A stretch of DNA of 64,000 nucleotides. Source: Micromonospora sp. U21. Its GTDB lineage: Bacteria > Actinomycetota > Actinomycetes > Mycobacteriales > Micromonosporaceae. A program made the translations under genes and the position numbers. Shown piece after piece: positions 9,866 through 19,064 of this stretch. The stretch spans positions 62,001-126,000 of the forward strand of contig NZ_JAGPYK010000019.1 of the NCBI RefSeq assembly GCF_018070045.1, read 5' to 3'. The notes beneath the pieces were generated by a model. It was not told the DNA's origin and made no database searches. It saw nothing but the letters and a program-made list of their open reading frames with translations. The stretch's first letter is position 1, and every line of letters begins with the position of its first letter.

Positions 9866-10641
9866 AGGTCGGGTCTTCCCTCGTCGGGGGTGGACGGGAG
9901 GGCGTGGAAGCGGCGGGCTATCCGGCCTGCGCCGGCGGCCAGCCGACCGGCCTCGACCGCGTACCGCATCGCGGTCGCCATCGCGACCGGGTCGGCTGCC
10001 CGGGTGACCGCGCTGGCCAGCAGCACCGCGTCGCAGCCGAGCTCCATCGCCAGCGCCGCGTCGGAGGCGGTGCCGATGCCGGCGTCCAGGATCACCGGCA
10101 CGTCCACGGTCTGCCGGATCAGCCGGATGTGGTGCGGGTTGCCGATGCCGAGCCCCGAGCCGATCGGCGCGCCGGCCGGCATCACCGCGGCGCAGCCCAC
10201 GTCGGCCAGCCGGCGGGCGAGCACCGGGTCGTCACTGGTGTACGGCAGCACGGTGAAGCCGTCGGCGACCAGTTCCTCGGCGGCGCGGAGCAGCTCGACC
10301 CCGTCGGGCAGCAGGGTCCGCTCGTCACCGATCACCTCCAGCTTGATCCAGTCGGTGTCGAACGCGTCCCTGGCCAGCCGGGCCACCTTCACCGCCTCGG
10401 TCGCGGTGTGGCAGCCGGCGGTGTTCGGCAGCAGCCGCACCCCGCACCGGTCCAGCAGCTCCAGCAGCCCACCGGCGGAGCCCGGCGCGGTGTCCACCCG
10501 GCGCAGCGCCAGAGTGACCAGCTCGGTGCCGGACGCCCGGATCGCCTGCTCCAGCACGTGCAGGTTCGCGGCGCCGCCGGTGCCGAGGATCAGCCGTGAG
10601 GTGAACGTCGCCCCACCCAGTTCGAACGGCACGCCCCTCAC
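9862..10641 (-). CDS. thiG: Thiazole synthase ThiG
   Basis: 259 residues from GTG 10641, which overlaps the thiS stop (GTGA); an in-frame GTG at 10632 is the alternative. ThiG forms the thiazole ring from DXP, ThiS-thiocarboxylate and dehydroglycine. The sequence SRLILGTGGAANLHVLEQAIRASG, the KLEVIGDERTLLPD stretch (imine-forming Lys) and VMPAGAPIGSGLGI / DAGIGTASDAALAMELGCDAVLLASAV are diagnostic and cover the whole barrel. It sits directly between thiS and the ThiE-ThiD fusion with overlaps at both ends, so it is tightly coupled. Confidence 0.96.
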
Positions 10642-10838
10642 CCGCCCTGCGCCGCGGTGAGCACCTCGACCCGGTCGCCGTCGCGCAGCGCCGTGGTCGA
10701 CCAGCTGGTCCGGGGCACCACCTCGCCGTTGACCGCGACCGCCACCCCGCGCTGCTGCGGGGCGATGTCGCTGACCAGGTCGGCCACCGACGCGCCACCG
10801 GGGACGCTGCGTCCAGTCCCGTTCACCGTCAGCTCCAC
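10638..10838 (-). CDS. thiS: Sulfur carrier protein ThiS
   Basis: 66-residue ubiquitin-like sulfur carrier. It begins MELTVNG (GTG 10838) after a strong GGAGGAGG site and ends in the required Gly-Gly (LTAAQGG), whose terminal carboxylate is converted to thiocarboxylate to deliver sulfur to ThiG. The start overlaps the 3' end of thiO by 10 bp and the stop overlaps thiG. No adenylyltransferase (thiF/moeB) is in the window, so ThiS must be activated by a protein encoded elsewhere. Confidence 0.95.
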   Translation of the reverse strand: MELTVNGTGRSVPGGASVADLVSDIAPQQRGVAVAVNGEVVPRTSWSTTALRDGDRVEVLTAAQGG

Positions 10839-12085
10839 CGGTCCTCCTCCGTCGTCCGATCGGCTCCACCGACATCGGCCGCACCGGGCGCGGCCCGCCA
10901 TCCGGTGCCGTGCCCGGCCGACCCGTCAGGACCAGGACCGGCCACCCGGCCACCACCTTTTTCGCCGGATCCGTCGGCGCCGGGACCGGCCGCGCTGCTC
11001 GGATCCGGGGCGGCAGCGACGAACCGGCCGGGATCGAAGGGCGTGAGCAGCGGGTCGGCCATGCCGGTGGTGACCAGGTCGGTGATCAGGTCGGCGGTGA
11101 CCGGGGTGAGCACGATGCCGTGCCGGTGGTGCCCGGTGGCGGCCAGCACATCCGGCCGGTCGGGCAGCGGCCCGAGGATCGGCGCGTTGTCCGGGGTGCC
11201 CGGGCGCAGCCCGGCGACCGTCTCGACCAGGTCGTACTCGGCGAGCTCGGGCAGCAGGTCGACGCCGGCACGGAGCAGTCGCAGCACCGCACCGGCGGTG
11301 ACCGTGGTGTCCGACCGCTCCTCGACCGTCGCGCCGAGCACCACCTCCCCGTCAGCGCGGGGCACCACGTAGACCTGCTCGCCGTCGGCGTACCCGCGGA
11401 TCACGTGCCGGAAGCCCGGCGCGGCGCCACCGGGCGCGCGCAGCCGGAGGATCTGGCCCTTCACCGGCCGCACGGGCAGGCCGGTGAGGGCGGCGGCGCC
11501 GCAGCCTGCGGTGACCACGGTGACCCGTGCGTCCACCTCGGAGAGATGACCGACCGCCTGCGGGACGAGCACCGCGCCGGCCCGCTGCGCGGCCGTGCGC
11601 AGCGCCGGCACCAGCAACCGTGGGTCGACCTGGTGGTCGGTGGGCGCGAGGGCACCGCCGCGCACCCGCGGCGCGAGCGCCGGCTCCTGGTCGCGTAGCT
11701 CGGTGGGGCGCAGCGGGGTGACCGGCAGACCCAGCCCCTGCTGGTACGCCCAGAGCCGGCGGGCCTCGGCCAGGTCGTCTGCGGTCAGCCCGACCATCAG
11801 GGTGCCCTCGGTCCGGTAGCCCAGATCGGCGCCGCTCGCCTCGGTCAGCTCGTCCGCGAACGCGGGCCAGCGGGCGGCGGACGCCAGCAGCAGTCCGGTC
11901 AGGTGCCGCTCACCGAAGTACGCCTCGGCCACCGGGGAGAGCATTCCGGCGGCCACGGCCGACGCCCCCGAGCCGGGTGCCGGATCGTGCACCACCACCC
12001 GAAGCCCGCGGAGGGCGCACCGCCAGGCGATCGCCAACCCGATCGGCCCCGCCCCCACCACCGCCACGTCTGCAAGGAAGGGCAC
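10829..12085 (-). CDS. thiO: Glycine oxidase ThiO
   Basis: About 418 residues. FAD-dependent oxidase that makes the dehydroglycine used by ThiG. N-terminal dinucleotide motif VAVVGAGPIGLAIAWRCA, a GTLMVGLTADD substrate-domain region and C-terminal [20 protein letters not shown] / ATGHHRHGIVLTPVTA FAD-contact region are present. The last about 58 residues are a Gly/Ala/Pro/Asp-rich tail not needed in the family; its end overlaps the thiS start. The start is uncertain: GTG 12085 lies inside an 18-bp direct repeat and GTG 12067 is an equally good alternative; neither has a clear ribosome site. It follows thiE after about 35 nt. Confidence 0.92.
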   Translation of the reverse strand: MPFLADVAVVGAGPIGLAIAWRCALRGLRVVVHDPAPGSGASAVAAGMLSPVAEAYFGERHLTGLLLASAARWPAFADELTEASGADLGYRTEGTLMVGLTADDLAEARRLWAYQQGLGLPVTPLRPTELRDQEPALAPRVRGGALAPTDHQVDPRLLVPALRTAAQRAGAVLVPQAVGHLSEVDARVTVVTAGCGAAALTGLPVRPVKGQILRLRAPGGAAPGFRHVIRGYADGEQVYVVPRADGEVVLGATVEERSDTTVTAGAVLRLLRAGVDLLPELAEYDLVETVAGLRPGTPDNAPILGPLPDRPDVLAATGHHRHGIVLTPVTADLITDLVTTGMADPLLTPFDPGRFVAAAPDPSSAAGPGADGSGEKGGGRVAGPGPDGSAGHGTGWRAAPGAADVGGADRTTEEDRWS

Positions 12086-12124
12086 CTTGTTAACGGATTC
12101 TGTAGTGGAAGGGCCCCCTGTCAA
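12076..12124 (-). repeat. Pair of 18-bp direct repeats at the thiE/thiO junction
   Basis: Minus-strand copies TTGACAGGGGGCCCTTCC (12124-12107) and TTAACAAGGTGCCCTTCC (12093-12076) match at 15 of 18 positions and are 31 bp apart. The first copy overlaps the thiE stop codon and the second overlaps the likely thiO start. The GGGCCCTTCC core recalls short dispersed repeats common in Micromonospora intergenic DNA; that comparison is from memory. Confidence 0.5.
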
Positions 12125-12747
12125 CACGTCAGGGCCCCAAGCAGCTCGGCGGTGGCCCGGGCCGGGTCGGCGGCGGCGGAGATAGCCCCGACCACCGCCA
12201 CCCCGTACGCCCCGGCGGCCCGCAGCGCCGGCACCCGCGCGGCGTTCACCCCACCGATCGCGATGACCGGGACGTCGACCGCGCCGCTGACCGCGCGTAC
12301 CCCCGGCGGGCCGATCGGGTCCGGCAACCCGGACTTTGTGCTGGTGGCGTGGCACGGCCCGACGCCCAGGTAGCTGGCCCCCGCGGCGACCGCCTGGATC
12401 GCCGTCTCCGGGGCCCGGGCGGTGGCCCCGAGTACGCCGGTGGGGCCGAGCACCCGGCGGGCGGCGGCGACGGGCAGGTCGTCGGCACCGACGTGCCCAC
12501 CGGCGGCGCCCACCGCCAGCGCCACGTGCAGCCGGTCGTTGACCAGGCACGTCGCCCCGTACGGCGCGCAGAGCGCGAGCACCCGGCGGGCCAGGTCGTG
12601 CGCCTCGCGGTCGGTGGCGGAGTCCTCGACCCGGACCTGCACCACCAGGTCGGCGCGGGCCGCGGTGAGGGCGGCCCGGACCACGGTGAGTGGGTCCCGC
12701 CCGCGTCGGGTGTCGGTGATCAGATGCAGTCGCCCAAGGAAAGGCAC
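12121..12747 (-). CDS. thiE: Thiamine-phosphate synthase ThiE
   Basis: 208 residues. Couples HMP-PP with thiazole phosphate. N-terminal RLHLITDTRRGRDP, VQVRVEDSATDREAHDLARRV, NDRLHVALAVGAAGGHVGADDLP, ASYLGVGPCHATSTKSG and VIAIGGVNAARVPALRAAGAYGVAVVGAI are the conserved barrel blocks, and the phosphate-binding GGV is present. It starts at GTG 12747 with GGAGGAG about 7 nt upstream; that ribosome site is the 3' edge of the TPP aptamer. First gene of the thi operon. Confidence 0.95.
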   Translation of the reverse strand: MPFLGRLHLITDTRRGRDPLTVVRAALTAARADLVVQVRVEDSATDREAHDLARRVLALCAPYGATCLVNDRLHVALAVGAAGGHVGADDLPVAAARRVLGPTGVLGATARAPETAIQAVAAGASYLGVGPCHATSTKSGLPDPIGPPGVRAVSGAVDVPVIAIGGVNAARVPALRAAGAYGVAVVGAISAAADPARATAELLGALTC

Positions 12748-12754
12748 GGCAACG

Positions 12755-12845
12755 CTCCTCCCTGCGCCGGCATTACCCGGATCAGGTTCGACGGTCGGGG
12801 GCTGTCAGCCCCCCTCTCAGCCCGGTACACCGGGCTCCCGTGGGT
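12755..12845 (-). ncRNA. TPP riboswitch (THI element) controlling the thi operon
   Basis: The conserved TPP aptamer cores are present on the minus strand in order: CTGAGAGG (12820-12813), ACCTGATC (12787-12780), the CGGGTAATGCCGG segment and GCGCAGGGAGGAG at the 3' end. A variable GC stem (GGGGCTGACAGCCCC) sits between them, as in the P3 arm. The thiE Shine-Dalgarno GGAGGAG (12761-12755) forms the 3' boundary of the aptamer. This suggests that ligand binding hides the ribosome site (translational control); no terminator hairpin with U-tract is seen between aptamer and start. Confidence 0.95.
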
Positions 12846-12857
12846 TACTTGCGTGTC

Positions 12858-12886
12858 ACCGTACGACAGATCCGGCCGCGTGCCAA
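12858..12886 (-). promoter_or_regulatory. Promoter of the thi operon
   Basis: -35 TTGGCA (12886-12881), 17-bp spacer, -10 TACGGT (12863-12858) on minus. The predicted start at about 12851 lies only a few bases before the riboswitch, as expected. Confidence 0.7.
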
Positions 12887-12997
12887 GGCGGCGACCGACG
12901 GGCGAGAACCCCTCCGCTCGGCGAGATCCGCTGGGCGCTTCATGCGGTCCTGTTCGGAATGTCGCCCCCCGTTGCAGAACCGTTACCCGTCGGCATC

Positions 12998-13026
12998 TTG
13001 CCGGACATTGATCCAACCGAATTAAT
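12998..13026 (+). promoter_or_regulatory. Possible promoter in AT-rich island before the giant secreted protein
   Basis: The intergenic stretch 12887-13152 holds no gene. Within it 12998-13040 is unusually AT-rich; TTGCCG and ATTAAT are 17 bp apart, and alternatives overlap (TTGATC, TAATTT). The boxes are poor matches, so only the location is suggested. Confidence 0.3.
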
Positions 13027-13152
13027 TTGTTCAGCGATTCGACAAAATGCTGGCGTGGAGGCCCTGGCACGGCATCCCCACCGGCTCCATCTGGGACGGT
13101 CTTCGGCGAGCCGGCCCCCGCGATCCCTGTCCACCGCGACATAGGAGGCGGC

Positions 13153-16100
13153 GTGCACCATTCTCGTCGTGCCCGCGTACCCATCACCGCGACCCTGATC
13201 TCCCTGGCCCTGGCCTCGACCACCCTCTTCGGTCTGCCCGCGCAGGCGGCACCCGCAGCCGCGCAGGTCCCCCCGCGGGAGGCGCAAGCCGCCGCCCCGG
13301 TCACCCAGGTGGTGCCGAAGGCGGCGAAGGCCGCCGACGAGCCCTTCTCCGTCCTGGTGTTCTCCAAGACGGCCGGCTTCCGGCACGACTCCATTCCCAC
13401 CGGTCTCGCCGCCATCCAACAACTCGGCGCGGCCAACGGATTCACCGTGGACAGTTCCGAAGACGGTGGCGCGTTCACCGACGCCAATCTGGCGAAGTAC
13501 AAGGCGGTGATCTGGCTCTCCACCACGGGCGACGTCCTGGACGCCGAGCAGCAGGCGGCGTTCGAGCGTTACGTGCGGGCGGGCGGCGGTTACGTCGGCA
13601 TCCACGCCGCCTCGGACACCGAGTACAGCTGGGCCTGGTACGGCGACCTGGTGGGCGCGTACTTCGCCAACCACCCGGCGAACCAGCAGGCCACGGTCAA
13701 GGTGGAGGACCACGCCCACCCGTCCACCGCCGAACTGCCGGACCGCTGGTCCCGGTTCGACGAGTGGTACAACTACCAGACCAACCCGCGGCCGGACGTG
13801 CACGTGCTGGCCACCCTGGACGAGAAGAGCTACACCCCCGGCGCGGGCGCGATGGGCGCCGACCACCCGATCGCCTGGTGCCAGGACTTCGACGGCGGCC
13901 GTTCCTGGTACACCGGGGGCGGGCACACCCGGGAGTCGTACGCCGAGCCGGAGTTTCTCAACCACCTGCTCGGCGGCATCCGGACCGCCGCCGGCGTGGC
14001 GGACGCCGACTGCGGCGCCTCGAAGACCGCGAGCTTCGAGAAGGTCGCCCTGGACAGCAACACCAGCAACCCGATGGAGCTGGACATCGCCCCGGACGGG
14101 CGGGTCTTCTACATCGAGCGCGACGGCCGGGTGCAGATCGTGAAGCCGGACACCGGCAGCACCGTCACCGCCGTCGACCTGGATGTCTTCACCGGCAACG
14201 AGGACGGCCTCATCGGCATCCGGCTCGACCCGGACTTCGCCACCAACAAGTGGGTCTACCTCTACCACGCCCCGAACGACGGCGTCGCGCGCAACCTGCT
14301 GTCCCGGTTCACGGTGACCGGCGACACCATCGACCCGGCCAGCGAGAAGCAGGTGCTGCGGGTCGACACCCAGCGCAACACCTGCTGCCACGCCGGCGGC
14401 AGCATGGCGTTCGACGGCGACGGCAACCTCTACCTGGCCACCGGTGACAACACCAACCCGTTCGAGTCGAGCGCGTACACGCCCATCGACGAGCGGCCGG
14501 GACGCCAGGACTTCGACGCGCAGCGCACCTCCGGCAACACCAACGACCTGCGCGGCAAGGTGATCCGGATCCACCCGGAGGACGACGGGACGTACACCGT
14601 CCCGGCGGGCAACCTCTTCGCGCCGGGCACCGAGAAGACCCGTCCCGAGATCTACGCGATGGGCTTCCGCAACCCGTTCCGGATCGGCACCGACCCGGGC
14701 ACCAACACCCTGTACGTCGCCGACTACGGGCCGGACGCCAACGCGGACAACCCGAACCGGGGTCCCCGGGGCCTGGTCGAGTGGAACATCGTCACCCCCG
14801 GCAACTACGGCTGGCCGTACTGCACCGGGACGAACGAGGCGTACAACGACTACACGTTCCCGTCCGGCCCGAGCGGGGCGAAGTTCGACTGCGCGGCTCC
14901 GGTGAACAACTCACCCAACAACACCGGCCTGACCAGCCTCCCGCCGGTCGTCCCGGCGACCGTCGACTACGGCTACGCCGGTGACGCGCGGTACCCGGAG
15001 ATCGGCGGCGGCGGTGCCCCGATGGGTGGCCCGGTCTACCGGTACGACGCCGACCTCGCCTCCGACCGGAAGTGGCCGGCGTACTACGACGGCAAGGCGC
15101 TGCTCGGCGAGTGGAACCAGTCGAAGATGTACACCATGCAGGTGACCGTCGACGGCAGGTCGTTGGTGGACATCAACCAGCTGCTCACCGGGATGAGCAT
15201 GATCCGGCCGATGGACTTCGAGTTCGGCCCGGACGGCGCCCTCTACCTGATCGAGTGGGGCAGCGGCTTCGGCGGCAACAACGACAACTCCGGCGTCTAC
15301 CGGATCGACTACATCGCCGGTGACCGCGCACCGATCGCGGCGGCGGCGGCCACCCCGACGTCGGGGCCCGCGCCGTTGACGGTCACCTTCTCCAGCGCCG
15401 GCTCGCGGGACCCGGACGGTGGCACGCTCACCTACGCCTGGGCCTTCGGCGACGGGCAGACCTCCACCGAGGCCAACCCGACGCACACCTACGCCACGGC
15501 GGGCAGCTTCACCGCCCAGCTCACCGTCACCAACCCGAAGGGGCGCACCGCGGTGGCCAACGTGCCGGTCACCGTGGGCAACACCGCGCCGACGGTGACC
15601 ATCGAGTTCCCGCCGGACGGCGGCTTCTTCGACTGGGGTGACCAGGTCCGCTACACCGTCACGGTCACCGACCCGGAGGACGGGCAGATCGACTGCGACC
15701 AGGTGCAGCTCCAGGTGCTGCTCGGTCACGACGAGCACGCCCACCCGCTGGAGCAGCACACCGGCTGCACCGGCACCGTCCAGACGTCGCTCGCCTCCGG
15801 GCACGGCGCCGAGGCGAACGTCTTCGCGGTCTTCGAGGCCACCTACACCGACGAGGGCGGCGCTGGCGGGGCCGGCCCGCTCACCGGTCGGGCGATCGAG
15901 CAGTTGCAGCCCAAGCGCAAGCAGGCCGAGTACTTCACGGCCACCGGGCGGGCGCCGGTGAGCACCGGCGGCGGAGACGCCGGCGTGCAGCGGGAGACCG
16001 GCGGCGACAGCGCCGGCGGTGGCCAGAACATCGGGTTCATCGAGGACGGCGACTGGTGGTCACTCGCCCCGGCGAACCTGACCAATGTCACCGACATCCG

Positions 16101-18993
16101 ATTCCGGGCCGCCTCGGCCGTCGCCGGTGGTCGGGTCGAGGTCCGTGCCGGCGCGGTGGACGGACCGGTGGTCGCCACGGCCACCGTGCCGGGCACCGGC
16201 GGGTGGCAGACGTACACGGACGTGACCGCGCCGGTGACCGGCGCCACGAGCGGCACGCTGTACTTCGTGGCCCGGGACCCGAACGGCGGCGCGGGGTCGC
16301 TGTTCAACGTCAACTGGATGGACTTCCTCGGCCGCGGCGTCACCGAGAACGCGCCGCCGGTGGTCAGCGCCACCGCCAACCCGGCCAGCGGCACCGCGCC
16401 GGTCACCGTCACCTTCGACGGCACGGCCACCGACGCCGAGGGAAACACCCCGCTGACGTACGCCTGGGACTTCGGTGACGGCGGCACGGCGACCACCCTG
16501 GACGCCAGCCACACCTACACCAGCCCGGGCACCTTCACCGCCACCCTGACGGTGACGGACAGCAAGGGCGCGAAGTCGTACGCCACGGTGCCGGTGCGGG
16601 TGGACGCGCCGAACACGTCCTGCCTGGGGGCGCGCTCGGACGACTTCAACGGCACCAGCCTCGACAAGGGCCGATGGTCCAGCGTGGTGCGGGAGAACCA
16701 GCTCTATTCGGTCTCCGGCGGCGCGCTGCGGCTGCCCACCGCGGTGGGCGACCTCTACGGCGCCCGCAACGACGCCAGCAACCTGGTGCTCCAGCCGGCT
16801 CCGACCGGGGCCTGGCAGGCGACCACCCGGTTCACCCTGCCGGTGACGGCCAACTACCAGCAGGCCGGCCTGCTGGTGTACGGCGACGACGACAACTACG
16901 CGAAGCTGGACCTGCTGTACAACGGCAGCCGGCGGGTGGAGTTCATCCGGGAGACGGCCGGCACGCCGCGCAACGAGGCCGCCGACAGCACCGCCGCACC
17001 GGCGGGTGACACCGTGCACCTGCGGATCACCAGCGACGGGACGAACCTGACCGCGGCCGTCTCGGCCGACGGGCAGACCTTCACCCCGGTCGGCCGGTCG
17101 GCCGCGCTCGACGGCATCACCAACCCGCGGATCGGGCTCTTCGCGCTCAACGGCGGCACCGAGGCGCCGGTGGTGGACGCCAGCTTCGACTGGTTCCAGA
17201 TCACGCCGGACGCCCCGGCCCGGCCGGTCGTACCGTCGGACGAGTTCACCGGCGACACGCTGGACAAGTGCCGGTGGAACGCGATCCTGCGGGAGGACCC
17301 GAACGGTTACCGGGTCACCGGTGGCGCGCTGCGGGTCGACGTGCCCAACGGTGACATCTACGGCGCCGACAACACCGGGCCGAAGAACTTCATCCTCCAG
17401 ACCGCGCCGTCGGGCGACTGGACCCTGGAGACGAAGGTCGACGGCAGCCTGCTGGACGAGCAGTACCAGCAGGCCGGCCTGATCGTGCAGGCGGACGACG
17501 ACAACTACCTGAAGTTCGACTACATCGCGGACAACCAGGCCGGCCAGCCGGTGACGCGGCGGATCGAGTTCCGCAGCGAGATCGGTGGGGCGGTCCAGAA
17601 CCCGCAGCCGGAGGCCGGCAACCTGACCAGTGCGGTGTGGCATCTGCGGCTGGCCCGCAGCGGCGACACCTTCACCGCGTCGTACTCGGCTGACGGGACG
17701 ACCTGGACCGCGTTGACGACGCTCACCAACAGCGCGGTCGGGGCCACCCCGAAGGTCGGGCTGTTCACCCTCGGCGCCAACCAGACCGCCTCGAAGACCG
17801 CCGCGTTCGACTACTTCCGGTTGAGCACCGAGGTGGCCGACGAGACCGCGCCGGTCACCACGGCGGCGGTCTCGGGCACCCCGACCGACGGGTGGTACAC
17901 CGGGCCGGTGACGGTCACCCTCACCGCTGCCGACGAGGCCGGCGGCAGCGGGTTGGCCGGCACGGCGTACCAGCTGGACGGGGCCACCACCTGGACGGAC
18001 TACACCGCTCCGGTGGCGGTCAGCGGGGACGGCGAGCACGAGCTGCGGTTCCGCTCGACCGACGAGGCGGGCAACGTGGAGTCGACGAAGACCGTCGCGG
18101 TCAAGATCGACACCACCGCGCCGGTCACCTCGGCGACGTTCGCTCCGGCGAACGACGACGGCTGGCACGACGGGACCATCCCCGTCGTGCTGACCTCGAC
18201 CGACGCCGGTTCCGGGGTCAAGACGGTGGAGTGGTCACTGGACGGCGGCGCGTGGACGCCGTACTCGACGCCGGTCGAGGTGACCGGCGACGGGCAGCAC
18301 GAGCTGCTGTTCCGCTCCACCGACAAGGCGGGCAACGCCGAGACGCTCAAGTCGGCGGTGCTGCGGATCGACGGCACCAGGCCGACGCTGCTGGTCTCCG
18401 GGATCGCCGACGGCCAGCTCTACGGGGACAGCCAGGACGTCCGGGTGTCCTGGCAGGCCGTCGACCCCACCTCGGGCATCGCGACCGTGGTCGGTCAGTT
18501 GAACGGCCGGGCGTACGCCAGCGGCACCCTGCAGGCCATGTACGAGCTGCCGCTCGGCCTGCACGAGCTGACCGTGACCGCGACCGACAAGGCGGGCAAC
18601 AAGACCACCTCGACGGTCCGGTTCTTCGTCACCACCTCCTTCCGGGACATGCAGAACCTGCTCGACCGGTTCAAGGCGACGGGGCGGCTCTCGGCCAAGG
18701 CGCACAAGCAGTTGACGGCGAAGCTCGACGCGGCCCGTAAGGCCGAGGCGGCCGGCAACGACCAGAAGGCGGTCAAGCAGCTGACCGAGTTCCGGACGCT
18801 CGCCGCCGACGCCACCCTGGTGGGCGAGGCGGAGATCCGGGACGTCCTGATCCGGGACGCCGACGCCATGATCGTCCGGCTCGGTGGCACGGCCAGCAAG
18901 GCCGGGGTACGGGCGAACGACGGCGAGCCGGTCAAGGGCGCCGGACGGCTCGGTGGCGACGCCACCCGGCTCGCCCCCGGTCGCCAGCTCTGA
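13153..18993 (+). CDS. Giant secreted ThuA / PQQ-type sugar dehydrogenase / PKD / CBM multidomain protein
   Basis: 1946 residues from GTG 13153, chosen for AGGAGG 5-6 nt upstream and the signal peptide (RRAR, hydrophobic core, ending PAQAAP). Order, by approximate residue: ThuA-like domain 64-277; GSDH-like beta-propeller 294-721 (NTCCHAGGSMAFDGDGNLYL, AMGFRNPFR); PKD 726-810 (YAWAFGDG); Ig-like 811-920; CBM6-like 925-1062 (QAEYFT, IEDGDWW, FNVNWMDF); PKD 1067-1150 (YAWDFGDG); two DUF1349/LamG-like domains 1157-1352 and 1362-1560; three Ig-like repeats 1567-1827 (STDEAGNVES, STDKAGNAET, ATDKAGNKTT); and a C-terminal FIMAH-like helical domain about 1827-1913 (MQNLLDRFKATGRLS). It lacks an LPXTG or membrane anchor. 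Presumably an extracellular carbohydrate-active enzyme; substrate unknown. Confidence 0.88.
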   Translation: MHHSRRARVPITATLISLALASTTLFGLPAQAAPAAAQVPPREAQAAAPVTQVVPKAAKAADEPFSVLVFSKTAGFRHDSIPTGLAAIQQLGAANGFTVDSSEDGGAFTDANLAKYKAVIWLSTTGDVLDAEQQAAFERYVRAGGGYVGIHAASDTEYSWAWYGDLVGAYFANHPANQQATVKVEDHAHPSTAELPDRWSRFDEWYNYQTNPRPDVHVLATLDEKSYTPGAGAMGADHPIAWCQDFDGGRSWYTGGGHTRESYAEPEFLNHLLGGIRTAAGVADADCGASKTASFEKVALDSNTSNPMELDIAPDGRVFYIERDGRVQIVKPDTGSTVTAVDLDVFTGNEDGLIGIRLDPDFATNKWVYLYHAPNDGVARNLLSRFTVTGDTIDPASEKQVLRVDTQRNTCCHAGGSMAFDGDGNLYLATGDNTNPFESSAYTPIDERPGRQDFDAQRTSGNTNDLRGKVIRIHPEDDGTYTVPAGNLFAPGTEKTRPEIYAMGFRNPFRIGTDPGTNTLYVADYGPDANADNPNRGPRGLVEWNIVTPGNYGWPYCTGTNEAYNDYTFPSGPSGAKFDCAAPVNNSPNNTGLTSLPPVVPATVDYGYAGDARYPEIGGGGAPMGGPVYRYDADLASDRKWPAYYDGKALLGEWNQSKMYTMQVTVDGRSLVDINQLLTGMSMIRPMDFEFGPDGALYLIEWGSGFGGNNDNSGVYRIDYIAGDRAPIAAAAATPTSGPAPLTVTFSSAGSRDPDGGTLTYAWAFGDGQTSTEANPTHTYATAGSFTAQLTVTNPKGRTAVANVPVTVGNTAPTVTIEFPPDGGFFDWGDQVRYTVTVTDPEDGQIDCDQVQLQVLLGHDEHAHPLEQHTGCTGTVQTSLASGHGAEANVFAVFEATYTDEGGAGGAGPLTGRAIEQLQPKRKQAEYFTATGRAPVSTGGGDAGVQRETGGDSAGGGQNIGFIEDGDWWSLAPANLTNVTDIRFRAASAVAGGRVEVRAGAVDGPVVATATVPGTGGWQTYTDVTAPVTGATSGTLYFVARDPNGGAGSLFNVNWMDFLGRGVTENAPPVVSATANPASGTAPVTVTFDGTATDAEGNTPLTYAWDFGDGGTATTLDASHTYTSPGTFTATLTVTDSKGAKSYATVPVRVDAPNTSCLGARSDDFNGTSLDKGRWSSVVRENQLYSVSGGALRLPTAVGDLYGARNDASNLVLQPAPTGAWQATTRFTLPVTANYQQAGLLVYGDDDNYAKLDLLYNGSRRVEFIRETAGTPRNEAADSTAAPAGDTVHLRITSDGTNLTAAVSADGQTFTPVGRSAALDGITNPRIGLFALNGGTEAPVVDASFDWFQITPDAPARPVVPSDEFTGDTLDKCRWNAILREDPNGYRVTGGALRVDVPNGDIYGADNTGPKNFILQTAPSGDWTLETKVDGSLLDEQYQQAGLIVQADDDNYLKFDYIADNQAGQPVTRRIEFRSEIGGAVQNPQPEAGNLTSAVWHLRLARSGDTFTASYSADGTTWTALTTLTNSAVGATPKVGLFTLGANQTASKTAAFDYFRLSTEVADETAPVTTAAVSGTPTDGWYTGPVTVTLTAADEAGGSGLAGTAYQLDGATTWTDYTAPVAVSGDGEHELRFRSTDEAGNVESTKTVAVKIDTTAPVTSATFAPANDDGWHDGTIPVVLTSTDAGSGVKTVEWSLDGGAWTPYSTPVEVTGDGQHELLFRSTDKAGNAETLKSAVLRIDGTRPTLLVSGIADGQLYGDSQDVRVSWQAVDPTSGIATVVGQLNGRAYASGTLQAMYELPLGLHELTVTATDKAGNKTTSTVRFFVTTSFRDMQNLLDRFKATGRLSAKAHKQLTAKLDAARKAEAAGNDQKAVKQLTEFRTLAADATLVGEAEIRDVLIRDADAMIVRLGGTASKAGVRANDGEPVKGAGRLGGDATRLAPGRQL

Positions 18994-19001
18994 TCCGACG
19001 G

Positions 19002-19037
19002 GGCCCCTCCCCGACGCTCCGGCGTCGTGGAGGGGCC
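19002..19037 (+). terminator. Hairpin between giant secreted protein and its small neighbour
   Basis: GGCCCCTCC / GGAGGGGCC arms with an inner GACG/CGTC extension, 9 nt after the stop. There is no U-tract, so it may be a partial terminator or a 3' stabiliser. Confidence 0.55.
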
Positions 19038-19064
19038 TCCCTCGTCCGTAGTGAGGAGACGTCC

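Noticed and set aside
18300..18993. A sortase (LPXTG) or membrane anchor at the end of the giant secreted protein
   Set aside because: The C-terminus is hydrophilic, ends in a helical domain plus LAPGRQL, and lacks both motif and hydrophobic segment.
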